Origin: Methylobacterium brachiatum | GTDB lineage: Bacteria > Pseudomonadota > Alphaproteobacteria > Rhizobiales > Beijerinckiaceae | Direction: 5' to 3' | Length of the DNA: 64,000 nt | NCBI RefSeq assembly: GCF_020523825.1 | Contig: NZ_JAJALK010000001.1 | Location: 434,001 to 498,000 of the forward strand | Part shown: positions 33,929-43,329 of the stretch, piece by piece | Numbering within the stretch: the first letter of the stretch is position 1 | Layout of the letters: every line of letters starts with the position of its first letter | Notes under the pieces: generated by a model | What the model saw: only the letters and a program-made list of their open reading frames with translations | Database searches by the model: none | Told to the model about the DNA's origin: nothing | Made by a program: the position numbers and the translations under genes

Positions 33929-35290
33929 GTGGCCGAGGCTTCGACTCCCCGCGGCCCGCTGGCGCGCCTGATCGACATCCGGCCCGGCGAGGGCCAAGCG
34001 CTCGCCTGGTCCTGGGCCTACATCTTCTCGATCCTGGCCGCCTATTACGTGCTGCGCCCGATCCGTGACCAGATGGGCGTGGCCGGGGGCATCGAGAACC
34101 TGCCCTGGCTGTTCACCGCCACGCTGGTCGGCATGCTCGCCCTCAACCTGCCCTTCGCCTACCTGGTGAAGCGCATGCCGCGGGCGCGGTTCGTGCCGAT
34201 CACCTACCGGTTCTTCGCGGCCAACATCGTCGCCTTCGCGCTGACCCTGTACCTGGCGCCTCCCGATTGGGGCATCTGGATCGGTCGGGTGTTCTTCGTC
34301 TGGCTGTCGATCTTCAACCTGTTCGTGGTCTCGATCTTCTGGGCCACCATCGTCGACGTGTTCTCGAACGACCAGAGCAAGCGCCTGTTCGGCTTCATCG
34401 CGGCCGGCGCGACCCTCGGCGCCATCGCGGGCTCGGCCACCACGGCGATCCTCGCCAAGAACGTGCCGACCTGGGGGCTGATGCTCTGCGCGGTGGTGCT
34501 CCTCGAAGTCGCGGTGTTCTGCATGCGCGGGCTCGCCGCCCTGTCGGCGCGGCTCCACGCGGTGCCGGGCAGCGCCGACATGGCCCATGACGGCCAGGAC
34601 CGCACCATCGGCGGCAGCGTGCTGGCCGGCGTCACCCGCACCCTCGCGTCGCCCTACCTGCTCAATATCTCGCTGTTCCTGCTGCTGTTTTCCGTCACCT
34701 CGACCTTCCTGTATTTCGAGCAGGCCGGCATCGCCAAGAACAGCTTCCCGGACCGGGGTGCCCAGACCGCGTTCTTCGCCAGCGTCGACCTCGCGGTGAA
34801 TGTGCTGACTTTGGGCGTGCAGCTGTTCCTGACCGGACGGATCGTGAAGCGCCTCGGCGTCGGAGTCACGCTGGCGCTGCTGCCGGCCTTCAGCGTGCTG
34901 GGTTTCGCAGCCTTGGCCGTCTCGCCGACCATCGGGGTGATCGTGGCGTTCCAGGTCCTGCGCCGGGCCGGCAATTTCGCCATCGCCAGGCCGATCCGGG
35001 AGGTGCTGTTCACCGTGGTCCCCCGGGAGGACCGTTACAAGGCCAAGAGCTTCATCGACACGGTGGTCTACCGCCTCGGCGATCAGGTCGGGGCGTGGTC
35101 GTTCACGGGTATCCAGGGGCTCGGCTTCGGCAGCACCGGCATCGCCGGTATGGCGGTGCCGCTCTCCGTGGCCTGGCTGCTCAACAGCCTCTGGCTCGGC
35201 CGTGCCCAGGATCGGCGGCGGGCGGCTCTGGATGTCGATGGCACCGAGCCCGCGCCGGTGCCGGTCGCGACGCCGCGCCCCGCGATCTAG
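33929..35290 (+). CDS. NTT/MFS-like transporter
   Basis: A 453-residue inner-membrane protein with about 12 spans and the early motif AAYYVLRPIRDQMG seen in ATP/ADP-translocase-like (NTT, COG3202) bacterial proteins. The substrate is unknown; free-living members are not necessarily nucleotide exchangers. The start is GTG at 33929 behind AGGGGC, seven bases after the previous stop, so it is probably co-transcribed with the two Tat-exported oxidoreductases. It may supply or remove a small molecule linked to them, but that is only context. Confidence 0.82.
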   Translation: MAEASTPRGPLARLIDIRPGEGQALAWSWAYIFSILAAYYVLRPIRDQMGVAGGIENLPWLFTATLVGMLALNLPFAYLVKRMPRARFVPITYRFFAANIVAFALTLYLAPPDWGIWIGRVFFVWLSIFNLFVVSIFWATIVDVFSNDQSKRLFGFIAAGATLGAIAGSATTAILAKNVPTWGLMLCAVVLLEVAVFCMRGLAALSARLHAVPGSADMAHDGQDRTIGGSVLAGVTRTLASPYLLNISLFLLLFSVTSTFLYFEQAGIAKNSFPDRGAQTAFFASVDLAVNVLTLGVQLFLTGRIVKRLGVGVTLALLPAFSVLGFAALAVSPTIGVIVAFQVLRRAGNFAIARPIREVLFTVVPREDRYKAKSFIDTVVYRLGDQVGAWSFTGIQGLGFGSTGIAGMAVPLSVAWLLNSLWLGRAQDRRRAALDVDGTEPAPVPVATPRPAI

Positions 35291-35431
35291 CGGGTCTCAT
35301 TGCGGCCCGTCCAGGCGTCGGGGCGGGTGTCGACGGCCCGCCGGATGCGCCATACATCGCCAGGATGTTAAGCGGCGGTTTACCATGAAGCGCGAGGTCT
35401 CCGGATCGGCTCAGCGGGGAGCGGGGACGGC

Positions 35432-35812
35432 ATGACGTGTGCGGCGCAGCCGGTTGCAGGCCCGAGACTCCGTGCCCTGGCGCTGCTGGCGCTGCTGGCG
35501 GCCACCCCGGTCCCGGCCGTCGCGGAGGAGCCGCTGTTCATCCGCATCCGTCCGTCCCCCGAGGGCGAGCGCGCCGCCCGGGAAGCCCTCTGGGCGCGCC
35601 GTCAGGCCCATGCCCGCGCGGTGATCGAATCCGTCTGCACCGGCTGCCTCGGGGCCTGGAAACCGGAGCCGGCGCCGCCGCCGGCTGCGACGCCGGGTCC
35701 CGTGCAGGCCAGGATTGCGGACCTGACGGCACCCGCAGGGCTTGAAACCGACACCGGCTCCGGGGCATCCGGGCCAGCTTCCGATCCATCGCTTCCCGAG
35801 AGCCAACCATGA
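35432..35812 (+). CDS. Secreted hypothetical protein, 126 aa
   Basis: A signal peptide (about residues 12-31, LRALALLALLAATPVPAVAEE) leads to a short helical region with CTGC near residue 69 and a proline-rich disordered tail. The CxxC pair could bind metal or form a disulfide; there is no CxxCH heme site. The last four bases overlap the next start (ATGA). No family is recognised. Confidence 0.65.
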   Translation: MTCAAQPVAGPRLRALALLALLAATPVPAVAEEPLFIRIRPSPEGERAAREALWARRQAHARAVIESVCTGCLGAWKPEPAPPPAATPGPVQARIADLTAPAGLETDTGSGASGPASDPSLPESQP

Positions 35813-36228
35813 CGCAAGCGCACCCGACCAGCGGCGCCGAGCCCGAAGTCGATTGCCCCGTGAGCCTCGAGGTTCTGGGCGAGGTCTACCGGGCCGACGA
35901 GTTCGACCTGCCGATGATCCTGGAGCAGATCCCGCCGCTCAAGCGCGCCCAGCTGGCCGCCTACCTCTACGGCAAGAGCCACATGCACAAGCTCGGCCTC
36001 AAGGTCGCCCGGTCCTGCGACCGGGAGGACCTGATCCGGGTCGCCGGCGAGATCGGCTCAGTGATCCACGGCCAGGCCCATCTGAAGCCCGCCAAGCCGG
36101 CGCCGGCCGCCGCCCCGGAGCTGCGCGCCAAGACCCTGCCGGGCCAGAAGAAGGTCAGCCTCGCAGGGGCTCCGGCCAAGCCCGCGATCAGCCTCGGCGG
36201 CTCGGCCAAGGTCCGCAACTTCGACTGA
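35809..36228 (+). CDS. Hypothetical protein, 139 aa
   Basis: A soluble protein of two parts: a helical domain at residues 15-90 (LGEVYRADEFDLPMILEQIPP, LKRAQLAAYLYGKSHMHKLGLKVA) and a lysine/alanine/proline-rich tail. It is coupled by a four-base overlap to the secreted protein upstream and lies 96 bases before guaA. No family is recognised. Confidence 0.65.
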   Translation: MTQAHPTSGAEPEVDCPVSLEVLGEVYRADEFDLPMILEQIPPLKRAQLAAYLYGKSHMHKLGLKVARSCDREDLIRVAGEIGSVIHGQAHLKPAKPAPAAAPELRAKTLPGQKKVSLAGAPAKPAISLGGSAKVRNFD

Positions 36229-36324
36229 CTCTACCCGCGTCTGGCGCGGGCCTTGCGCGGCGATCCCCAGCCTGAGACGGGCGCATGCGTTGCGTGCGCC
36301 CCGACCTTCGGATAATCGCCCGCG

Positions 36325-37881
36325 ATGAACACCGACCACGACAAGATCCTGATCGTCGATTTCGGCTCTCAGGTGACCCAGCTCATCGCCCGACGGGTGC
36401 GGGAGGAGGGGGTCTATTGCGAGATCGTGCCCTTCACCAAGGCCGAGGCCGCGTTCCGCGAGCAGAAGCCGAAGGGCGTGATCCTCTCCGGCGGCCCCGA
36501 ATCGGTGACCGTCGAGGCGAGCCCCCGGGCACCGCAGCTTGTGTTCGAATCGGGCGTGCCGGTCTTCGGCATCTGCTACGGCCAGCAGACCATGGCGGCC
36601 CAGCTCGGCGGCGCGGTCGAGGGCGGGCACCATGCCGAGTTCGGCCGGGCCGAGGTCGAGATCCTGGCCGATTGCCCGCTGTTCAACGGCGTCTGGCACA
36701 AGGGCGAGACCTACCCGGTCTGGATGAGCCATGGCGACCGGGTCACGAAGCTGCCGGACGGCTTCACCACCGTGGCGATCTCGAAGAACGCGCCCTTTGC
36801 GGCCGTGGCCGACGCGGCACGCAACTACTACGCGGTGCAGTTCCACCCCGAGGTGGCCCACACCCCGCACGGCGCCCTGCTGATCCGCAACTTCGTGCGC
36901 GACATCGCCGGCTGCTCCGGCGACTGGACCATGGGCGCCTATCGCGAGGAGGCGATCGCCAAGATCCGCGAGCAGGTCGGCTCCGAGAAGGTGATCTGCG
37001 GCCTCTCGGGCGGCGTCGATTCGGCCGTGGCGGCCGTGCTGATCCACGAGGCGATCGGCGACCAGCTCACCTGCGTGTTCGTCGATCACGGGCTGCTGCG
37101 CCTCGGCGAGGCCGAGCAGGTCGTGGCCCTGTTCCGCGACCACTACAACATCCCGCTGGTCCACGTGGAGGCGAGCGGCATGTTCCTCTCGGCGCTGGAC
37201 GGCGTCAGCGACCCGGAGGTCAAGCGCAAGACCATCGGCCGCCTGTTCATCGACGTGTTCGAGGCCGAATCCAAGAAGATCGGCGGGGCGGCCTTCCTGG
37301 CGCAGGGCACCCTCTACCCGGACGTGATCGAGAGCGTGTCGTTCACCGGCGGCCCATCGGTGACGATCAAGAGCCACCACAATGTCGGCGGCCTGCCCGA
37401 GCGCATGAACATGAAGCTCGTGGAGCCGCTGCGCGAGCTGTTCAAGGACGAGGTCCGCGTCCTGGGCCGTGAGCTCGGCCTGCCGGACGCCTTCGTCGGC
37501 CGCCACCCGTTCCCGGGCCCGGGCCTGGCGATCCGCTGCCCCGGCACGATCACGCCGGAGAAGCTCGAGGCCCTGCGCAAGGCAGATGCGATCTATCTCG
37601 ACGAGATCCGTCAGGCCGGCCTCTACGACACGATCTGGCAGGCCTTCGCGGTGATCCTGCCGGTCAAGACGGTGGGCGTGATGGGCGACGGCCGTACCTA
37701 CGACCACGTCTGTGCGCTGCGCGCCGTCACCTCGGTGGACGGCATGACCGCCGATTTCTACCCGTTCGACATGGCCTTCCTGGGTCGCGTCGCGACCCGG
37801 ATCATCAACGAGGTGAAGGGCATCAACCGGGTGACCTACGACATCACCTCGAAGCCGCCCGGCACGATCGAGTGGGAGTGA
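36325..37881 (+). CDS. guaA: GMP synthase (glutamine-hydrolysing)
   Basis: A 518-residue cytoplasmic enzyme that converts XMP, glutamine and ATP to GMP. The class-I amidotransferase domain (about residues 8-200) has nucleophile Cys84 in GICYGQQ and the partner His in QFHPEV. The ATP-pyrophosphatase domain has the P-loop SGGVDS near residue 231. The C-terminal dimerisation domain has [16 protein letters not shown] and ends PPGTIEWE, as in all GuaA proteins. Length is normal. The gene appears to stand alone. Confidence 0.98.
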   Translation: MNTDHDKILIVDFGSQVTQLIARRVREEGVYCEIVPFTKAEAAFREQKPKGVILSGGPESVTVEASPRAPQLVFESGVPVFGICYGQQTMAAQLGGAVEGGHHAEFGRAEVEILADCPLFNGVWHKGETYPVWMSHGDRVTKLPDGFTTVAISKNAPFAAVADAARNYYAVQFHPEVAHTPHGALLIRNFVRDIAGCSGDWTMGAYREEAIAKIREQVGSEKVICGLSGGVDSAVAAVLIHEAIGDQLTCVFVDHGLLRLGEAEQVVALFRDHYNIPLVHVEASGMFLSALDGVSDPEVKRKTIGRLFIDVFEAESKKIGGAAFLAQGTLYPDVIESVSFTGGPSVTIKSHHNVGGLPERMNMKLVEPLRELFKDEVRVLGRELGLPDAFVGRHPFPGPGLAIRCPGTITPEKLEALRKADAIYLDEIRQAGLYDTIWQAFAVILPVKTVGVMGDGRTYDHVCALRAVTSVDGMTADFYPFDMAFLGRVATRIINEVKGINRVTYDITSKPPGTIEWE

Positions 37882-37962
37882 CGGGCGGGCGTCCTTGATT
37901 CGGATCACCTCGGCTGCAGCCGCGAACGTGTGATGCAATCTTATGCGTCGGGGCGGCTCGGT

Positions 37963-38388
37963 TCACGCCAACAGTTGAGTCGGAATGCCGAGCGCCGGCC
38001 CGGCAGCAGCTAACCGTTGGTCGAGCGTATGCACCGTGGCGCCGTGCTCCGACGCAACAGCGAGGTGCAATGCGTCGCCGCCCCGAAGTCCGAGGGAGTA
38101 CTGGTCCGCGAACTTCGCTGCCAAGCGGAAATGGCTGGTCGTCACGCCAAGGACAGTGAAACTCTCGGCGAACAGTTGGGCGAATATGGCGAGTGCCGCC
38201 GCACGCTGTTCCAAGTTGACCTGTTTCGTCCGCACCTTGATGGCCATGGCCGAGGACATTTCGGTGATGGTCCAATCACTGATCAGAAGCTCGGCTTGGT
38301 TTTGCTCGGCCAGCCACGTCTGAACACGGGACGTCATCGCTTCATTCGAGAGCGCCGCGACGATCAGCGACGTATCGAGATAGATCAT
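37963..38388 (-). CDS. vapC: PIN-domain toxin (VapC family)
   Basis: A 141-residue PIN-domain ribonuclease. The acidic metal-binding residues are visible: Asp5 (IYLDTS), Glu43 (WTITEMSSA), Asp104 ([10 protein letters not shown]) and Asp122 (TLDQRL). VapC toxins cut tRNA or rRNA when their antitoxin is degraded. Its start overlaps the antitoxin stop by one base (TGATG), the usual toxin-antitoxin arrangement. It is a type II system with a Phd-like partner. Transcription is expected to be repressed by the pair itself. Confidence 0.9.
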   Translation of the reverse strand: MIYLDTSLIVAALSNEAMTSRVQTWLAEQNQAELLISDWTITEMSSAMAIKVRTKQVNLEQRAAALAIFAQLFAESFTVLGVTTSHFRLAAKFADQYSLGLRGGDALHLAVASEHGATVHTLDQRLAAAGPALGIPTQLLA

Positions 38389-38630
38389 CAGTATCGGTCG
38401 CTGTCCCGCATCGACCGCACGAGATCGACGGCGCCTTCGGATTGTGGCGGCATCGCTGCCGTCAGCGCTTGAAGCAGCGCGAGGTCGATCGGCTTCCGCG
38501 GCTTCGTTACGGCTGTCAGGCGAGCAACCGGCTTGCCGCGACGGGTGATCTCAATCGAATCGCCTGCCGCGACCCGGTCGACCAGGGCGCTCAGTTGGGC
38601 CTTGGCATCTGCCAGCGTGATCGCGTCCAT
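38388..38630 (-). CDS. Phd/YefM-type antitoxin
   Basis: An 80-residue antitoxin with the Phd/YefM N-terminal fold: [35 protein letters not shown]. The C-terminal part would wrap the PIN toxin. ATG at 38630 follows GGAGCACGGC. It precedes and is coupled to the toxin gene and likely autoregulates the operon. Confidence 0.9.
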   Translation of the reverse strand: MDAITLADAKAQLSALVDRVAAGDSIEITRRGKPVARLTAVTKPRKPIDLALLQALTAAMPPQSEGAVDLVRSMRDSDRY

Positions 38631-38724
38631 GCCGTGCTCCTGCCTATCGCAGTTCAAGTAGCGTGTTGCGCTTCGCAATTCGAGTTGGCCTGATCAGAGC
38701 CTGTCCGGAAAGTGCGACCTGTCG

Positions 38725-39333
38725 TTACGGCCCGCTCAGCAGCAACTCGGCCGCGATCACCCACATGGTGAGCGCGATCACGCCTTCGAGCACGCGCCAG
38801 GCGACCGGCTTGGCAAAGAGGGGCCGGAGGATGGCCGCGCCGTAGCCCAGCGAGAAGAAGAACGCGACCGAGGCCGTCATGGCACCGGCCGCGAAGGCGG
38901 GTTCCTGGCCCGGGAAGCGCGTCGAGATCGAGCCGATGAGCAGAAGGGTATCGAGATAGACGTGCGGATTGAGCCAGGTCAGCGCGAGGCATGTCGCCAG
39001 CGTCCGTCCGAGGCCGGCCGCGGATCCCGGCGCGGGTCGCAGCGCCTCGGTGGCCGCGAAGGCCGACCGGAGGCTGCGCGCCCCGTACCAGATCAGGAAG
39101 GCCGCCCCGGCATACAGCATCGCCGGCCTCAACCAGGGGGCGAGGACGACGAGGCTTCTGAAGCTGGTCACGCCCACCAGGATCAGGAGCGCGTCGGAGG
39201 CCGCGCAGGTGGCGCAGACCAGCGCCACGTGCTCGCCGCGCAGGCCCTGGCGCAGCACGAACGCGTTCTGCGCGCCGATCGCCAGGATCAGCCCGGCGCT
39301 GACGGAGAAACCGGTCAGGTAGACTTCGAACAC
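38725..39333 (-). CDS. LysE/ArgO-family amino-acid exporter
   Basis: A 202-residue membrane protein with about six spans, of the LysE/ArgO family. Family features are the N-terminal GFSVSAGLILAIGAQNAFVLRQGL and LTWLNPHVYLDTLLLIG. It exports basic amino acids, probably arginine or lysine, though a wider substrate range cannot be excluded. The start is GTG at 39333. The usual divergent LysR-type regulator (ArgP/LysG) is not next to it here. Confidence 0.9.
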   Translation of the reverse strand: MFEVYLTGFSVSAGLILAIGAQNAFVLRQGLRGEHVALVCATCAASDALLILVGVTSFRSLVVLAPWLRPAMLYAGAAFLIWYGARSLRSAFAATEALRPAPGSAAGLGRTLATCLALTWLNPHVYLDTLLLIGSISTRFPGQEPAFAAGAMTASVAFFFSLGYGAAILRPLFAKPVAWRVLEGVIALTMWVIAAELLLSGP

Positions 39334-39592
39334 GCGCTGTCGCTCATCGAGGGTCGAAGGTTCACGCCGCCGTCACTTCAACATCGCCATCGCCAACGCG
39401 GCGAAGCAGACGAGGGCAGCACGCGATCGCAGGACGTAGCGCCACACGAGGTTGCTTCGCTGCGCGCGCATTGACGGTGAGGATGGCAGATCTCTCAAAG
39501 CCCAGGTCGCAGGGGAAGCACGATCGCGTCCGGTGGGCCGGCACAAGCGATCGCTCTGCAGCCGGACGCCCTGCGCGCTCTGCACGCATCGC

Positions 39593-40285
39593 TCACGGCC
39601 CGCATAGGACCGGCTCCATGGCTGCCATGGCGGGCCGGTAGGCGGCGAGGTGCAGGCCGTCCCGGAGCGCGCCGGGCTTGGCGTACCCGGTGTCGCCGTC
39701 GCGGAGCATCGCAAACGGGTCCGCGAAGGCGCAGCCGAGGCGGGTGCACAGGGTGTGCAGGCGTTGCGAGTAATCCGGCACGGCCGCGGCATCGAGGAAG
39801 CGAGCACTCTCGCGGCCGATGGGGGGTAGGGCAGTGACGACCACCCGAGGGCTCAAGGCCTGCAGGCGCTTCACGATCGCTTCCGCACTCACCGCGAAGC
39901 GTGCCGCCGCCTCGGCCGAGCGCGGGTTGTTCTTGAGCAGGATGTCGTTGGTCCCGATCGTCAGCGCAGCGACTTTCGGATCGTGGCGGAAGATCAGGCC
40001 GGCGAGGTGATCCTGATAGGCCGCGGCGGTCGCGCCGCTGAAACCGCCATTGACGAAGTCCAAACCGCAGGGCCGCTGGCCGCCGGGCTGCAGTTCCACC
40101 TGGGAGTCGCCGGCCCAGAACATGTAATCCGCCGGCGTCTCATCCAGGCTGACTTGAACGGCGATGCCGCGCATCACCGCGTAGGCGCGGGCATCCGCGG
40201 CGGGCTTGTGCAGGTGCCATCCGGCAAGTCCGCCGAGCGCCAGCAGAACGAGGCCCGCGAGGATTGCGGAAAGGAGCCGCCTCAC
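39593..40285 (-). CDS. Membrane-anchored SGNH/GDSL hydrolase
   Basis: A 230-residue protein with an N-terminal signal anchor (LSAILAGLVLLALGGLAGW, residues 4-22) and an SGNH hydrolase domain outside the membrane. Block I is GDSQ with the nucleophile Ser, the Gly block is NGGFSG, block III is GTND and block V is DGLHL with the catalytic Asp-His pair. Likely an esterase acting on envelope polysaccharide or lipid; the substrate is unknown. The GTG at 40285 overlaps the trmO stop by four bases (GTGA), and the longer upstream frame would run into trmO. Confidence 0.82.
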   Translation of the reverse strand: MRRLLSAILAGLVLLALGGLAGWHLHKPAADARAYAVMRGIAVQVSLDETPADYMFWAGDSQVELQPGGQRPCGLDFVNGGFSGATAAAYQDHLAGLIFRHDPKVAALTIGTNDILLKNNPRSAEAAARFAVSAEAIVKRLQALSPRVVVTALPPIGRESARFLDAAAVPDYSQRLHTLCTRLGCAFADPFAMLRDGDTGYAKPGALRDGLHLAAYRPAMAAMEPVLCGP

Positions 40286-40779
40286 GGTTCGGCGCCGGCG
40301 CGGTCGACCTGCGCCTCGGGTCGCGAATCCGTCGTCGCGTAATACGGCTTGATGTCGAGGAGCGGTGTTCCGTCCAGGCAATCGAGCCCGCGCACGCGTA
40401 GACTATCGCCCTCCCGGGCGATCAGCTCGACCACCGACAGGGCGATCGGGTTGGGTCGGGCCGGGGAGCGCAGCGAGAAGGTCCCGCGCGGTCCGTCGGC
40501 GTGGCGCGGCTGCTGCACGATGAGACCCCGGGTCGCCCGATCCATCCAGTAGAGCAGGATCAGATGGGTGCAGCCCGTGATGGAGCGCAGGCCGGGCGCG
40601 TAGGCCGCATCCACCTCGACGGTGCAGACAGCATCGCTCTGCAGGCCGTTCTTCGGGCAGTCCTGCCGCGCCTGCCAGGGGGTGCGCAGCCGGCCGATGA
40701 AGTACAGGCCGGCATCGAAGCGCGCGGGCAGCGCCGCCATCTCCTCGCCGGGACGGATCCCGAACTCGTCCGTGCCCAT
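40282..40779 (-). CDS. trmO: tRNA m6t6A37 methyltransferase (TrmO/YaeB)
   Basis: A 165-residue protein of the UPF0066/TrmO family, which methylates N6-threonylcarbamoyl-adenosine at position 37 of certain tRNAs using S-adenosylmethionine. Signatures are GRLRTPW near residue 30, THLILLYWMDRA at 71-82, FSLRSPARPNPIALSVVEL at 101-119 and LDGTPLLDIKPY at 135-146. ATG at 40779 follows GAGG. It overlaps the SGNH hydrolase gene by four bases. Confidence 0.92.
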   Translation of the reverse strand: MGTDEFGIRPGEEMAALPARFDAGLYFIGRLRTPWQARQDCPKNGLQSDAVCTVEVDAAYAPGLRSITGCTHLILLYWMDRATRGLIVQQPRHADGPRGTFSLRSPARPNPIALSVVELIAREGDSLRVRGLDCLDGTPLLDIKPYYATTDSRPEAQVDRAGAEP

Positions 40780-40890
40780 GCATCCTCGCTCCAAGAACGC
40801 CGGGTTCTCGGGCAAGCGCCGTCTGGCCGCAAGCCCGGGTCGCGCGGCCGGGCGGGGCGGTGTAGATCCGGGCCGGGGACGGGAGGGTTC

Positions 40891-42384
40891 ATGATCGAGC
40901 GGGAATTGCGTCCGATGCGAGCCGTCGCCGATGCCGGCAGCGCGGTCGACCGTCTGGCCGAGCTCTATGACGGCGCCGCCGAGGCCCTCCGGCAGGCGCT
41001 GGAGCGCTACCTCGCGGGCGGTCCGCCGCCGGACGCCACCGAGCGGCTCGCCTTCCGCTATCCCGAATTGCGGATCAGCTACCGCCCCGCCGGCCCGCTG
41101 CCGCGGGTGCGGCGGGCGACTGCCAAGCTCCAGGCGGCCGGAACCTACGCCACCACGGTGACGCATCCGGCCTTCTTCCGCCATTACCTGACCCGGCAGC
41201 TCCAACCGCTGATCGACGATTACGGCATCCAGATCGAGGTCGGCCTCAGCGCGCAGGAAATCCCCTATCCCTACGTCCTGGAGGCGGGGCTCGATGCGCG
41301 CGGGAGCGCGGTGGACGGCGCCGAGCTCGCCACCTACTTCCCCGTCCCGCTCCTGTCGCTGGTGGGCGACGAGATCGCCGACGGCACCTTCGATCTCGCC
41401 CAGGGCGAGCCGCTGCCGCTGGCCCTGTTCGACGCCGTGCGGGTCGATTACTCCCTGCGCCGCCTGGTCCATTACACCGGCTGCGATTGGCGCGAGGTCC
41501 AGCCCTGGATTTTGCTGACCAACTATCACCGCTACGTCGACCAGTTCGTCCGCCACGGGCTCGAGCGCCTGGCCTCGGGCGAGGAAGGGTTCGAGCGGCT
41601 GGTCCTGCCCGGCGGCATCTCCGTGAGCCGGGCGGAAGCGGCCACGGCCGATCCCGCCGCGGTGATCGCCGCCTCACCGTGGCACCGGCACCAGATGCCG
41701 GCCTATCACCTCGTTGCCCGGGGCGCCGACGGGACCATGCAGGGCACGAGCCTGGTCAATATCGGGGTCGGCCCTTCGAACGCGAAGACGATCACCGACC
41801 ATCTGGCGGTGCTGCGCCCGGATTGCTGGCTGATGGTCGGCCATTGCGGCGGCCTGCGCCAGTCGCAGACCATCGGCGACTACGTGCTCGCTCACGCCTA
41901 TCTCCGCCGCGACCGGATTCTGGATGAGCTGGTGCCGCCGGATGTGCCTGTGCCGGCGCTCGCCGAGGTGCAGGTCGCGCTCCAGAGCGCCGCCGCCTCG
42001 GTGACCGGCGAGCAGGCCGACGCGCTCAAGCGTCGCCTGCGGACCGGCACGGTGGTCACCTACGACGACCGCAACTGGGAGTTGCGATTCAGCCAGGAGC
42101 GTCGGCGGATCAACCAGTCGCGCGCCATCGCGGTCGACATGGAGAGCGGCACCGTGGCCGCGCAGGGCTTTCGCCTGCGCGTGCCGTATGGGGCGCTGCT
42201 CTGCGTTTCCGACAAGCCGCTTCACGGCGAGATCAAGCTGCCCGGCGCCGCCAACGCCTTCTATGACCGGGCGGTCTCCGAGCATCTGCGGGTCGGGCTG
42301 GCGGCCCTCGACGCGCTGCGGGCCGACCGGCACGGCCTGCATTCGCGCAAGCTGCGCAGCTTCGACGAGCCGCCGTTCCGATAA
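40891..42384 (+). CDS. amn: AMP nucleosidase
   Basis: A 497-residue cytoplasmic enzyme that hydrolyses AMP to adenine and ribose 5-phosphate. The N-terminal regulatory domain (1-190) is followed by a nucleoside-phosphorylase-like catalytic domain with SLVNIGVGPSNAKTITDHL, MVGHCGGLRQSQTIGDYVLAH and AVDMESGTVAAQGFRLRVPYGALLCVSDKP. Length and domain order are normal. ATG at 40891 follows GGGAGG. It diverges from trmO. Confidence 0.96.
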   Translation: MIERELRPMRAVADAGSAVDRLAELYDGAAEALRQALERYLAGGPPPDATERLAFRYPELRISYRPAGPLPRVRRATAKLQAAGTYATTVTHPAFFRHYLTRQLQPLIDDYGIQIEVGLSAQEIPYPYVLEAGLDARGSAVDGAELATYFPVPLLSLVGDEIADGTFDLAQGEPLPLALFDAVRVDYSLRRLVHYTGCDWREVQPWILLTNYHRYVDQFVRHGLERLASGEEGFERLVLPGGISVSRAEAATADPAAVIAASPWHRHQMPAYHLVARGADGTMQGTSLVNIGVGPSNAKTITDHLAVLRPDCWLMVGHCGGLRQSQTIGDYVLAHAYLRRDRILDELVPPDVPVPALAEVQVALQSAAASVTGEQADALKRRLRTGTVVTYDDRNWELRFSQERRRINQSRAIAVDMESGTVAAQGFRLRVPYGALLCVSDKPLHGEIKLPGAANAFYDRAVSEHLRVGLAALDALRADRHGLHSRKLRSFDEPPFR

Positions 42385-42544
42385 AGCGCGTTCCCCCGCG
42401 CATACGGACAAGCTTTCGCGGCCTTTCGGTGCTGCATTGCCGAACAGCGACGGACTGACACGCCACAATCAATCATCGAACGTGGATACGTGGGATCGAT
42501 GGCACGTTGAAAAGTCATACTCCTCTCGAGGATTGGACTTTTCA

Positions 42545-43138
42545 ATGAAGCGCTTTGCTCTCGCATCGACGGCACTTTTGGCAGCTTTCGCCTTCGTTCC
42601 CGGGGGCGCCGACGCCCGCGGGTTCGGCGGCGGCGGCGGTTTTCACGGCGGCGGGTTCGGTGGTGGCGGCTTCCATGGTGGTGGCTTCGGCGGCGGCGGC
42701 TTCCGGGGCGGCGGACTGGGCGGCGGTGGACTTGCTGGTGGCGGGTTCCGCGGCGGCGGTCTAGGTGGCGGCGGCTTCCGCGGTGCCGGTCTCGCCGGTG
42801 GTGGGTTTCGTGGCGCGGGTGTCGGGGCACCGGGGATCGGTGTCGGCCGGGGCTTTGGCGGTGGCGGTTTCCAGCGCGGCGGAGGCGTCTATGGCGGGCG
42901 CGGCGTGATCGGAAACCGCGGCTTTGCCGGTCGGGGCTACGCCAATCGCGGTTATTACGGACGGGGCTATGGCGGCTACGGGCGCGGCCTCGGTTACGGC
43001 TTGGCCGGCGTCGGACTTGGGCTGGGCGTCGGCTACGGCCTGGGTGGTTTCGGCTACGGCTATGACGATAGCTGCGCCGGCGGTTACGGCTACGGCTACG
43101 ATCCGGCCTATTGCAGCACCTACGGTTACGGCTACTGA
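42545..43138 (+). CDS. Secreted glycine-rich repeat protein, 197 aa
   Basis: A signal peptide (residues 1-24, ending ADA) precedes a low-complexity domain: about 80 residues of GGGF/GGGL repeats with Phe, His or Arg every four or five positions, then Gly-Arg and Gly-Tyr repeats ([20 protein letters not shown]) and two cysteines in the tail. The DNA is itself repetitive, so length may vary between strains. Such proteins are surface or wall-associated, but no function can be given. It is a single-gene unit with a strong terminator at 43171-43200. Confidence 0.82.
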   Translation: MKRFALASTALLAAFAFVPGGADARGFGGGGGFHGGGFGGGGFHGGGFGGGGFRGGGLGGGGLAGGGFRGGGLGGGGFRGAGLAGGGFRGAGVGAPGIGVGRGFGGGGFQRGGGVYGGRGVIGNRGFAGRGYANRGYYGRGYGGYGRGLGYGLAGVGLGLGVGYGLGGFGYGYDDSCAGGYGYGYDPAYCSTYGYGY

Positions 43139-43170
43139 GCGTCGCACCTCTTAAAGTGGCCTCTCGACGG

Positions 43171-43200
43171 AAAAGCCCGGCCGGCAACGGCCGGGCTTTT
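43171..43200 (+). terminator. Intrinsic terminator after glycine-rich gene
   Basis: A perfect 13-bp stem (AAAAGCCCGGCCG and its complement) with a GCAA tetraloop, flanked by A and T runs, so it can terminate on both strands. Confidence 0.9.
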
Positions 43201-43329
43201 CCATGTCCGCTCAGGTCTCCGGACCCGTCAGCCTTCGTCTGGGGCGAAGGCTGCGTCGTGGAGTCCCGAATTGCGAACCATTCCAAACCGGCCCATGCCT
43301 GCGGCCGCACGTGGAGCCGGGGGGCGTGG

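Noticed and set aside
37895..37908. FixK-like TTGATTCGGATCAC after guaA
   Set aside because: It lies just past the guaA stop, has a mismatch at the last base, and no gene starts at the right distance on either strand.
36058..37938. Long open frame antisense to guaA
   Set aside because: Shadow of guaA with no recognisable domain or start signals.
42600..43000. Regularly spaced DNA repeats that could suggest a CRISPR array
   Set aside because: The repeats encode Gly-rich peptide units in frame within a protein with signal peptide; there are no unique spacers of constant length.
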